This document shows positions 56,636 to 64,000 of a stretch of 64,000 nt of DNA, in pieces. The notes under the pieces were generated by a model. It made no database searches and was not told the origin of the DNA. It saw only the letters and a program-made list of their open reading frames with translations. A program made the position numbers and the translations under genes. Position 1 is the first letter of the stretch, and every line of letters starts with the position of its first letter. The stretch covers positions 3,206,001-3,270,000 of the forward strand of contig NC_011026.1 of the NCBI RefSeq assembly GCF_000020525.1. Direction: 5' to 3'. Origin of the DNA: Chloroherpeton thalassium ATCC 35110 (GTDB lineage Bacteria > Bacteroidota > Chlorobiia > Chlorobiales > Chloroherpetonaceae).

Positions 56636-57829
56636 ATGAAATGTAAAATCGGTGTGGCCTATCCGTTTGGCTGCCAAAATCTCGTGAAGCCCTCAAACGG
56701 CGCAGAATATAAAGTCTCGTTGCTAGCAAAATTTCTCAAAGAGGAAAAATTCGCAGATGTTCGTTTTTTGAGCATAAACCGTTGCGAATTTAAAAAGCAG
56801 GACGAAAATATCACCTATCACGACGCGCCCTACCCAACCGTCGGCTGGGTCAAATCGCTGGATTTTCTTATTCGTCGCATTTTATATAGAAAGCCCATTG
56901 AGCTGGATTTCTCACTTTGGGCGATGTACAAGCTTCCCAGCTACGATTCGAAAGTCATTGCAGAATTTGAGGAGCTGGCCAAATGGGCGGACATTGTTCT
57001 GTTCGAGTGCGTGCATTTTGCACCGATGGGCATTCCGATTTTGCAAAAACATGGCAAAAAATCCATCGTGATTATTCACGATGTCGTCTTCGAGCTGTTC
57101 CAACCAAAATATAAATGGATTACGAAGATTGTCAGCAAAATTGAAATAGACGCTGTGCAACAGGCCGACCACATCATTTCGCTGACCGAACACGATGCCA
57201 AACGATTTCAACAGCTTGGCGTCAAGAAGCCCATGACCGTTCTACCTTTGCCAACTGAAAAACCCGTGATTCAACGCGACGCCGTGAAAAGCGTTCAGGA
57301 AAAATATCAAATTGACGAAAAATCCTTGATGTTCATCGGCGGCTATAATCACAATGTGCACGCAGCGGAAAAAATCATGGACATCATCGCGCCAAAATTG
57401 CCAGAGTATAAATTCTACATTTTGGGCAGCGTCTGCAACGCGAAGGAAATCGTGCAGCGCGAAGCCAAAAATGTGATTAAAGTTGGGCGCGTTTCAGACG
57501 ACGAAAAGCACGCATTTTACGAACTCTGCACGTTTTGCTTGGTGCCTGTTTTCGGCGTTCCCGGCGGATTTTCGACCAAGCTTGTCGAGGCGCTTTCCTA
57601 CGGCATGGTCATCTTGACAACGGCACTGGGCGCACGAGGCGTTACTTTCGAACACGATAAACACGGCGTGGTTTGCGACGATTTTGAATCTTACCCCGAG
57701 CGCATTCGCTCGCTTAACGATTCGCAAAAACAAGCGTACTCACAAGCTGCCTTAGAACTTTCCGAAAAGTATAATTACAAAACCGTTTATCGGGACTATT
57801 TGCCAATTATCGAGTCGCTTTTGAAATAA
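56636..57829 (+). CDS. glycosyltransferase, GT4-like
   Basis: 397 residues from the ATG at 56636; an earlier start would lie within the terminator. GT-B fold. The N-terminal domain begins KIGVAYPFGCQNLVKPSNGAEYKVS, the linker has QADHIISLTEHDAKRF, and the C-terminal nucleotide-sugar site has GVPGGFSTKLVEALSYGMVILTTA, in which Lys/Glu follow the E-x7-E pattern of this class. The donor sugar is not determined. Cell-envelope or capsule synthesis is likely. It converges on the deacetylase gene. Confidence 0.85.
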   Translation: MKCKIGVAYPFGCQNLVKPSNGAEYKVSLLAKFLKEEKFADVRFLSINRCEFKKQDENITYHDAPYPTVGWVKSLDFLIRRILYRKPIELDFSLWAMYKLPSYDSKVIAEFEELAKWADIVLFECVHFAPMGIPILQKHGKKSIVIIHDVVFELFQPKYKWITKIVSKIEIDAVQQADHIISLTEHDAKRFQQLGVKKPMTVLPLPTEKPVIQRDAVKSVQEKYQIDEKSLMFIGGYNHNVHAAEKIMDIIAPKLPEYKFYILGSVCNAKEIVQREAKNVIKVGRVSDDEKHAFYELCTFCLVPVFGVPGGFSTKLVEALSYGMVILTTALGARGVTFEHDKHGVVCDDFESYPERIRSLNDSQKQAYSQAALELSEKYNYKTVYRDYLPIIESLLK

Positions 57830-57880
57830 TAGCGCTCATTTTGCCAGTGCAAAAAGTTTTTTCAAAACTTCTGATTTGCC

Positions 57881-59848
57881 TTAGTGCGCTGGTTGCGCAA
57901 TCAAATTGAAGAATAATTTTAGCGCTCCCGTGTGAAACTGCCGAAGCTGGCGATACAAGGCAAGCGAAGTGTAGGTATAAGTTCCCTTTCCATATTTTGC
58001 CCAAAGCAGTGAAGTTGGCGGTGCGTTTTCCCCAGTATCGCTCATCTGAAGCAATCGCTGATATTTCGCGGAAGTTTGCGCAGTGTCGTTTTCGGGCAAA
58101 TATAAATTTCGTTCTTGCACCCAGCCCCACCAATCAATTGGCTCAATTTTATTTGGCTCGTTTAAAAGCGGGTGATTTGGCAAAAGCATTTTCACCGGCG
58201 CAGATTCCTCCGTCACGCGCTTTCGTGAAAGCATTAGCGGATACGGCGCAAAGTCATGGCCGTTCCAATCAAATGTTTTGTGATAAAAACAGACCACATT
58301 CCCACCATTTTTGACATACTCGAGCAAATTTTCATTCAGCTTGACCAAATCCGAGCGGTAAGCATACGCTCGCAAATCCAGCAAAATGGTGGAATATTTA
58401 TGAAGTTTTTTGCTGGCCAGCGCTGCAGAGTCGAGCAGCGCATAATTGATTTGAAACGAGTTTAGAAAATCTGGCAAGGTGTAATCATACGTTTGCACCA
58501 AACCAATTTTCACATTTTGCGGAACATGAACAGCAATCGGCTTTAGCTCCACGGTTTCAACTTGCGGCGATAATCCATTTTCTTTGGCGAATCCGCCCGC
58601 AGGCCTTGCCTTAACCGTAAGGGAAACTCCTTCCGATTCGTACGGCTTTTTAATTTTTACCAAAATGGTGTCGGAAATCAAGCGTTTGTTTTCGCCCGAA
58701 AACACATACGGCTTGCGAAAAATGACTTCGCCTGATTGTTCAACAGAAAGCATCACGGGCAAAATTTTCTCATAACGATTCAGCATGTTCACTCTGAACA
58801 AAAGCGCGTAAGTTGCTGGCTCAAGCTGCTGCGATTCCGACAAAGTTGCAAAACGAAGCGGCGCAAATTTTGGAAAAACTTGCAAACGGAACGGCGCTAA
58901 ATCTGCATCGGCGGTTTCTTGCTCGGGCAAAAGTGCTGGCTTTTCGGAAGGAGGAATTCCCGACAAAAGACTGGTATCGTTTCTTAAGGCAAAGCCTTTC
59001 GCGTGTTTCATCAATTGGTAACGATGCCGCTGATTGAAAAGCCAAGGCGCGGTTTCGGGCGTGACTTTATCCATGCCTTGCGAGCGGTGCTCGGCAAGCG
59101 CCTGAATTGCCACATCTTGCGCAGAATTTCCCAAGCAATCCCTCGCGTGCATGTTTAGCTGAACCAACGAAGTTTCAGAAACAACCTCGTTTTGAAACGT
59201 GCGATAAAAAAGCCGTTTGATTTGCCATGCAGGAAGTCGTTCACCCCAAAATTGCTCGGGCTGATAATTGGAATCGGCGGCTTTCTGAAAAGCGTCATAG
59301 GCGCAAAGTCCAACGACTTGATGCTGCCCATGTTGCCGGCGCTCGCCTGTCGTTACGGTATCGTGGTTTGTGATGATGACATCCGGTTGCAGCTTGCGAA
59401 TGAAATAAACCAGTTTTGCCAGAACGGCTTCTTTTCCACCCCATTTTTCAAAAGTTTCTGAGGCTGTTTTTGAATAGCCAAAATCGGGAAAGCTGAGAAA
59501 GTAGGGCGTAGAGCCTAAAATCTTTGCTGCGGCTCGGGTTTCCTTTTGACGAATCGCGGCAAGCTCATCTTGCAAAGCGCCACCGATTTCGTTTTGCCCG
59601 CCTTCGCCGTTTGTAAAAAAGAGCGTCGCGGTTTCGGTAAGCGAATCTTGACGCATGAGTGCGAGTGTGCCGCCGTCTTCGTCGTCGGGATGCGCGGCAA
59701 GGGAAAGCACCAATCGATGTTTCGAAACGGACGCGCTATCGGAAAAATGTTCGGCGGAATAAAGAAAAGTGGATGCCGAAAAAATCCGGCATCCGCAAAA
59801 AATCACACAAAGGAGAAAAAACTTAGAAAGTCGCAAGTGCTTTAACAT
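57881..59848 (-). CDS. PIG-L (LmbE-like) deacetylase with C-terminal amidotransferase-like domain
   Basis: About 655 residues. A start at 59848 (MLKHLRLSK) or the adjacent ATG at 59851 gives a signal/lipobox region (FFLLCVIFCGC). The first domain (about 40-250) has the Zn motif AHPDDEDGG, the loop NGEGGQNEIGG, ITNHD and GQHQ of PIG-L enzymes that remove N-acetyl groups from sugars. The second (about 410-655) has ThuA/GATase-like features (VGLVQTYDYTLPDFL, YVKNGGNVVCFYHK). It overlaps apt by 26-29 bases. Likely secreted glycan processing. Confidence 0.85.
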   Translation of the reverse strand: MLKHLRLSKFFLLCVIFCGCRIFSASTFLYSAEHFSDSASVSKHRLVLSLAAHPDDEDGGTLALMRQDSLTETATLFFTNGEGGQNEIGGALQDELAAIRQKETRAAAKILGSTPYFLSFPDFGYSKTASETFEKWGGKEAVLAKLVYFIRKLQPDVIITNHDTVTTGERRQHGQHQVVGLCAYDAFQKAADSNYQPEQFWGERLPAWQIKRLFYRTFQNEVVSETSLVQLNMHARDCLGNSAQDVAIQALAEHRSQGMDKVTPETAPWLFNQRHRYQLMKHAKGFALRNDTSLLSGIPPSEKPALLPEQETADADLAPFRLQVFPKFAPLRFATLSESQQLEPATYALLFRVNMLNRYEKILPVMLSVEQSGEVIFRKPYVFSGENKRLISDTILVKIKKPYESEGVSLTVKARPAGGFAKENGLSPQVETVELKPIAVHVPQNVKIGLVQTYDYTLPDFLNSFQINYALLDSAALASKKLHKYSTILLDLRAYAYRSDLVKLNENLLEYVKNGGNVVCFYHKTFDWNGHDFAPYPLMLSRKRVTEESAPVKMLLPNHPLLNEPNKIEPIDWWGWVQERNLYLPENDTAQTSAKYQRLLQMSDTGENAPPTSLLWAKYGKGTYTYTSLALYRQLRQFHTGALKLFFNLIAQPAH

Positions 59849-60371
59849 CATATTTGCTGAGTTTTGCGCGACCGTTGAGGAAGCCAAGCTCCGTTAGGAA
59901 GCAAACTCCGGCGATTTCGCCGCCAAGTCGCTCAATTAATTTGCAAGTTGCTTCGGCTGTGCCGCCGGTTGCGAGCAAGTCGTCGTGAATCAAAACGCGG
60001 TCGCCTTTTTCGATTCCATCAACATGAATTTCCAACGCATCGGTGCCGTATTCGAGCTCATATTCTTCCTTAATGGTTTCGGCAGGAAGTTTGCCCGGTT
60101 TGCGCACCAAAATGAGGCCGGCGTCCAATTTGTAGGCCAGCGCTGCGCCAAAAATAAATCCACGAGATTCAATTCCGACAATTTTATTGATGTTTTTGTC
60201 CTTATACATCTCGGTTAAAACATCAACCGTTTCGGCAAACACGGCTTTGTCCTTCAAAACGGTGGTCAAATCTTTGAACTGAATGCCTGGTTTTGGAAAG
60301 TCAGGAATGTTGCGAAATGCGTTGATAAAGCGTTCTTGAAACGCCTTGAAAGCTTGTTCATCCAATGCCAT
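59823..60371 (-). CDS. apt: adenine phosphoribosyltransferase
   Basis: 182 residues from the ATG at 60371, the usual length; the frame is open 24 codons further up but without similarity. Salvages adenine to AMP with PRPP. Seen: IPDFPKPGIQFKDLTTVLKD start, GIESRGFIFGAALAY, RKPGKLPAET and the PRPP-binding loop VLIHDDLLATGGTAEATCKLIE. Co-transcribed with the PIG-L gene, whose start it overlaps. Confidence 0.97.
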   Translation of the reverse strand: MALDEQAFKAFQERFINAFRNIPDFPKPGIQFKDLTTVLKDKAVFAETVDVLTEMYKDKNINKIVGIESRGFIFGAALAYKLDAGLILVRKPGKLPAETIKEEYELEYGTDALEIHVDGIEKGDRVLIHDDLLATGGTAEATCKLIERLGGEIAGVCFLTELGFLNGRAKLSKYDVKALATF

Positions 60372-60809
60372 TGTAACTTGGTTTTTTATTAGTGAGAAAA
60401 ATCCGTGATTAAAATCCGCACGTGCTTCAATCATCTCAAGCATGTGTGAAAGAAGCTGGAAAGTTAAACGGACTGTGCGGTTTTCACAAGGTTTAAAAGT
60501 TGCCGGTAATTGAAAAATTCATGAATGACACCTTTATTTTTATTTGAAGCGCCACTTATTTTGTTAGCCCGTTTTTCAAAGCTTTATTTTTCATCGATAT
60601 TCTGACTCGATTATTTTTAATTTTTGGCAAAAATATTTGATTGAAGTGTACTCAACCCTATATAAAAAAGGAACTTACACGATAAAATCCCTTATAAATA
60701 GTAAAAATTACTCTTTGTGATTTTTTTGTGATAAAAAAGAAACTTATCTTTTTTGGATTCGTGTTATAGCCCTTATGATGAGTTTTTTCACCCAAACCTC
60801 AGTACCACC
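60372..60809. other. 438-base divergent intergenic region
   Basis: Very AT-rich. It contains the apt and TPR-gene promoters and a short direct repeat TTTGTGAT at 60713 and 60725. No gene seen. Confidence 0.4.
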
Positions 60810-61214
60810 ATGAAAAGTAATTCTCAATTTTCGCATGGGAGCCTCAAGCTTGCGGACTACTACATGCAAGCAGGGTTATTCTCTGAAGCTGTTACAATGT
60901 ACAGAGAAGCCTTGCGCGCCGAACCAATGTCAAATACGCTTTATCTCCCACTTGGCTTAGCGCTTTACAAGTCTGGCCAGGAGAGCATCGCTTTAGAAAT
61001 CCTGTATCGAGGCGGAATCATTTGCTTGCGAAACGGCAAATTGACGAGAGCACAAAAGATACACGACGAAATGAAATCCATTGATAAAACAGCAAGAACG
61101 ACCTTACTTTTAGGAAAAGAGATTCAATCTCGTTCTGTGCTTTCCCTGTATATTAAATCGCAGATTACCCAATCCATAGACGCCTTAACTCGCTACGAAA
61201 ACACCAACAATTAG
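60810..61214 (+). CDS. small tetratricopeptide-repeat protein
   Basis: 134 residues from the ATG at 60810; a TTG 57 bases earlier is less likely. One to two TPR units: LADYYMQAGLFSEAVTMYREALRAEP and YLPLGLALYKSGQESIALEILYRGG. No signal peptide or enzymatic domain is seen, so it is a cytoplasmic helical protein-interaction module. The partner is unknown; there is no operon partner nearby. A strong hairpin follows 59 bases after the stop. Confidence 0.75.
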   Translation: MKSNSQFSHGSLKLADYYMQAGLFSEAVTMYREALRAEPMSNTLYLPLGLALYKSGQESIALEILYRGGIICLRNGKLTRAQKIHDEMKSIDKTARTTLLLGKEIQSRSVLSLYIKSQITQSIDALTRYENTNN

Positions 61215-61272
61215 CCGATTTATTTTAGGCAACCTTCAGAGAATCTCAAATTTTACCCATTCAACAAATTGA

Positions 61273-61298
61273 CGGCGTCCTCAAACCTGAGGGCGTCG
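61273..61298. other. very stable hairpin after the TPR gene
   Basis: An 11-bp stem (two G-U pairs) closed by AACC: CGGCGTCCTCA/TGAGGGCGTCG. No T run on either side, so it is not a standard terminator. It could be an RNA end or processing signal. Confidence 0.45.
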
Positions 61299-61525
61299 AA
61301 ATAGGTTTTGGCATATCAGCCAACAAGCAACCTGAACTTTTTCTTGGCTTGCTTACTTGACCCAGACAGACTTTACATCAGAGTTATGCTTTCTTTTTGG
61401 CGATGTTTGCCCCCAACGGATTTTGGCCTATATTTGCATTTTAGCAGGGCAAAACTTAAATATGTGAAAATAATTACGGAACAAATACCCTCATTTTCGC
61501 CAAAGGCGATCTGACTTTTATCAGG

Positions 61526-62446
61526 ATGCAAGAGCAAAAAACAATACAGGACGCGAAAAATTTTTGGAATGTTGAAGCCTGCGGCACGCAGTTTATTCAA
61601 GAAAGAAAAAGCGAGAAAGATTTCTTTTTAAAATATATCGATTTCAGGTATAAGACGGAGTGGCATATTCCGCAGCTCGTGCCATTTGAGCAATCGAAGG
61701 GCAAAAAAGTGCTTGAAATCGGCTGTGGCAACGGCGCAGACGGCTATATGTTTGCGAAAAACGGCGCGATTTACACGGGCGTAGACCTCACGGAAACCGC
61801 CGTTCAAACCACGCAAAAACATTTTGAATTGCTGGGCGCAAACGGCACGTTCCAAGTTGAAAATGCAGAAAAATTGTCCTTTGCTGACAATTCTTTTGAC
61901 ATTGTTTATTCGCACGGCGTACTGCATCATACACAAAACCCGCCCGATACGTTTAAAGAAGTCCATCGCGTCTTAAAGCCCGGCGGCACAGCGATCATCA
62001 TGCTTTATCATAAAAATAGTTTTAATCATTATATCCGAATTTTGGGCTATATGAGGCTGCGTTTGCTGATAAAAATCTTGCAACGCATCGGTCGGTGGGA
62101 CGTCGATAGAAAGAAAATTGCCGGAAAAGAGCTGTCTAAATTTCGCGGGAACGAGGGAAGTTATATATGGGAATTACATTATGAAAATTTTCTCACATAC
62201 GGTTGGGCATATTTAAAGCCGGAAAATTTCGTTCATCATTGCACCGACGGCCCCGAATGTCCTTATGCTTATGTTTATTCAAAAACCGACATAAAATCCT
62301 TATTTTCTCAGTTTAAAGAGCTTTCGTTTACAGTTGCGCACTTTCCACTCAAAAAATATTCGTTCGGTAAATTTATTCCTCTCGCACTTGAAAAAAGCTT
62401 GGCGCCAACAATGGGTTGGTATTTGTTTATTTATGCAAAAAAATAA
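61526..62446 (+). CDS. class I SAM-dependent methyltransferase
   Basis: 306 residues. Rossmann motif VLEIGCGNGADGYMFAKNG (motif I), TGVDLTETAVQTT (II), SFDIVYSHGVLHH (the D-x-V of IV) and RVLKPGGTAIIM (VI): a Methyltransf_11/25 type domain about 50-170. The C-terminal part is a family-specific insert. With two glycosyltransferases on the same strand it probably modifies a glycan, sugar or lipid. The target is unknown. Confidence 0.87.
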   Translation: MQEQKTIQDAKNFWNVEACGTQFIQERKSEKDFFLKYIDFRYKTEWHIPQLVPFEQSKGKKVLEIGCGNGADGYMFAKNGAIYTGVDLTETAVQTTQKHFELLGANGTFQVENAEKLSFADNSFDIVYSHGVLHHTQNPPDTFKEVHRVLKPGGTAIIMLYHKNSFNHYIRILGYMRLRLLIKILQRIGRWDVDRKKIAGKELSKFRGNEGSYIWELHYENFLTYGWAYLKPENFVHHCTDGPECPYAYVYSKTDIKSLFSQFKELSFTVAHFPLKKYSFGKFIPLALEKSLAPTMGWYLFIYAKK

Positions 62447-62564
62447 TTACGAATTGTTCTTTTCGGTTCATCCGTATCTGTCGAATGATTTTAAAATGCG
62501 GCTTCTTCAAGCGAGCTATCAATTGCAAGTCATGCTCATATTGATTTTAATATAATTGCAATTC

Positions 62565-63695
62565 ATGGAAAAATTACGAATTTTATTTATAGGCCCAACC
62601 CCACCGCCATATCACGGAGTTACCGTAATGAATAAAATCCTGCTAAGTTCTCAATTCTGCAACGTTTTTCATGTTGATATAATCGAGACGAACTACTCGG
62701 AAAAAATCACAGATTTGAATTCTCTTAGCTTGGATAAAATCAAAAAGCTTTTATCTCATATAAATAAGATTATTAAACTTTCATCAAAAAACAAATACGA
62801 CTTCGTTTGCTATCCGATTAACTTTACACGTAATGCACTTCTGAGAGATTTCTTATTACTTTTCGCGATCAAATTATTTCCATATAAAATCATTTATTAT
62901 ACACATGGAAATAATCTTCCGTCTTTTATTAAAAATGAAAATGCTCTTATAAAAGGAATCATTCATAAAGTCATGCGTTATGCGGATGGGGCGGTTGTTG
63001 TTGGCGAAAATTTAAGATTTAATTATAAAGGCATTTTGCCGGATGAGCTTGTCGTTCCGGTGCATCATGGCATGGAAGGCTTTGTAACCAAGCCGAAAGC
63101 GCGACAGGCATCTGATGAAATTCGTGTTCTGTATTTATCGAACTTAGTTCTTACAAAAGGATTTTTTGTTCTTATTCAAGCCATTCCGAAAATCGTTCAA
63201 CAAGTTAAAAATATTAAATTTATTTTTGGCGGCGAGTGGGAAAATGCGCAAACGAAAGAAGACGTGATGCGCTATATTGAAGAAAATAATTTATCCGAGT
63301 TTATAGAATTTAAAGGCCGCGTCATCGGAGAGGAGAAAGAGAAACTTTATTACGATTCCGATATTTTTGTTTTCCCCACATTTTATCCGCTGGAAACATT
63401 CGGCATCGTCAATTTGGAAGCCATGCAAGCCGGTTTGCCGATTATCACCACAGGGCGCGGCGCCATTCCCGAGATCGTGGAAGAAGGCAAAAACGGGTTT
63501 ATTGTGCCGGAACAAAATCCCGAAGCCATTGCGGATAAAATCATTTTACTTTTTCAAAATAAAGAGTTGAGAGAAAATATTAGAAATAATAATATTCAGC
63601 GCTTTAAAGATTTTTATACAAAAGAAAAGTATGCACAAAGAATGATTGATGCGTTTTTGTATCTCCATAAAAAACTTGATAAAAACCCTGACTAA
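62565..63695 (+). CDS. glycosyltransferase family 4 (GT-B)
   Basis: 376 residues from the ATG at 62565. RILFIGPTPPPYHGVTVMNK at the N-terminus, VVVGENLRFNYKG in the linker, LVLTKGFFVLIQAIPK and FGGEWENAQTKEDV in the nucleotide domain, and YPLETFGIVNLEAMQAGLPIITT, the E-x7-E motif. Transfers a sugar from a UDP- or GDP-sugar to a lipid-linked or surface glycan. It belongs to the envelope-glycan group with the methyltransferase 118 bases upstream. Confidence 0.9.
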   Translation: MEKLRILFIGPTPPPYHGVTVMNKILLSSQFCNVFHVDIIETNYSEKITDLNSLSLDKIKKLLSHINKIIKLSSKNKYDFVCYPINFTRNALLRDFLLLFAIKLFPYKIIYYTHGNNLPSFIKNENALIKGIIHKVMRYADGAVVVGENLRFNYKGILPDELVVPVHHGMEGFVTKPKARQASDEIRVLYLSNLVLTKGFFVLIQAIPKIVQQVKNIKFIFGGEWENAQTKEDVMRYIEENNLSEFIEFKGRVIGEEKEKLYYDSDIFVFPTFYPLETFGIVNLEAMQAGLPIITTGRGAIPEIVEEGKNGFIVPEQNPEAIADKIILLFQNKELRENIRNNNIQRFKDFYTKEKYAQRMIDAFLYLHKKLDKNPD

Positions 63696-63721
63696 AAATT
63701 ATTTAATAAATGCTTGAATTC

Positions 63722-63853
63722 TGTCATCTTGAGCGAGTCATTTTTCCGAAGCGGGAAACGATGATTTTTTGAATGACAAGAACGTTGTCATGCTGAACGG
63801 AGTGAAGCATCCATCAGGCATCTGGATTCTTCGCCTACCGGCTCAGAATGACA
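63722..63853. repeat. dispersed intergenic repeat, two imperfect units
   Basis: Two units, 63722-63778 and 63786-63853, each start TGTCATnnTGA and end AATGACA. The second unit has CTGAACGGAGTGAAGCATC and ends GATTCTTCGCC...CTCAGAATGACA, so its ends are inverted repeats of each other. Repeats of this type are widespread in Chlorobi and Bacteroidetes genomes. No ORF crosses it. Confidence 0.75.
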
Positions 63854-63936
63854 TGGTAATGAGTAGTTTTTTTTTGTTATTCCATTCAGTCCGGGTACTT
63901 AAAAAACGAAAACGCTTCATTTTAATTTATCTCGAA

Positions 63937-64000
63937 ATGAAATTCACAAGATTTTTTACAGTCATTTTTCTTCTTTCAAATTTTGTTTTTTCCTGCAAAA
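63937..64000 (+). CDS. lipoprotein, N-terminus only (cut by window)
   Basis: The ATG opens a frame still open at the window end after 21 codons. It encodes MKFTRFFTVIFLLSNFVFSC then K, a lipoprotein signal peptide with lipobox FVFSC (Cys20). Function not visible. Confidence 0.65.
   Translation, partial: MKFTRFFTVIFLLSNFVFSCK

Noticed and set aside
61308-61514. 68-codon ORF before the methyltransferase
   Set aside because: TTG start, no similarity, composition of untranslated AT-rich DNA.
62334-62555. 73-codon ORF between methyltransferase and glycosyltransferase
   Set aside because: Most of it is in another frame of the methyltransferase gene; the tail looks like non-coding sequence. A gene remnant cannot be excluded.
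1-64000. tRNA, rRNA, CRISPR or IS element
   Set aside because: I looked for T-loop motifs (GGTTCGA), repeat-spacer arrays and transposase motifs on both strands by eye and found none.

Overview
The window looks like chromosome of a green sulfur bacterium or close relative (phylum Chlorobi; Chloroherpeton is my best guess, from gene content rather than a database match). Supporting signs are a type IX secretion (Por) C-terminal tail on a secreted nuclease-like protein, many short-lipobox lipoproteins, a TonB receptor paired with a surface-type lipoprotein, lone sucD and gatA genes, a dispersed TGTCATnCTGA...TCAnAATGACA repeat, and moderate G+C with AT-rich intergenic DNA. No tRNA, rRNA, CRISPR array, IS element or prophage was seen.

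Layout. 0-9 kb: end of methionine aminopeptidase, a T9SS-tailed EEP-family protein, a CtpE-like P-type ATPase split by a frame break, lipoprotein MsrA, a GT22-like mannosyltransferase and glycerate kinase. 9-16 kb: a TonB-dependent receptor with a frame-broken lipoprotein partner, a Cys-rich orphan and a RES/ParS-type toxin-antitoxin pair. 16-28 kb: housekeeping genes: sucD, gatA, uppS-bamA, a YxxR (class III) sirtuin, gltX, and an iscR-iscS-iscU-iscA cluster. 28-38 kb: an alpha/beta hydrolase, a degenerate kinase next to a REC-SARP/BTAD regulator, a MerR regulator, rfbD, a WD40 propeller with a C-terminal CXXCH haem site, and UvrD/PcrA. 38-47 kb: a signalling block with a giant multi-PAS histidine kinase (two ORFs separated by a frame break) and a REC-PAS-ATPase protein lacking its phospho-acceptor His. 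47-56.6 kb: RND efflux operon (TolC, MFP, RND) followed by a PII-like protein, two C_GCAxxG_C_C proteins, a YgaP-type membrane protein and a four-helix membrane protein, with a divergent double-DUF302 lipoprotein. 56.6-64 kb: glycosyltransferases, a PIG-L deacetylase, apt, a TPR protein, a methyltransferase, a repeat cluster and the start of a lipoprotein.

The most striking pattern is that three long genes (P-type ATPase, surface lipoprotein, giant PAS kinase) are each broken once, and each is restored by adding exactly one A to a coding-strand run of 5-6 A. Homopolymer sequencing error is the simplest explanation. Real decay, or -1 slippage at an AAA codon preceded by A, are the alternatives. 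The best candidates for new biology are the WD40-cytochrome fusion, the set of signalling proteins with missing catalytic residues, and the efflux/redox locus with its palindromic operator.
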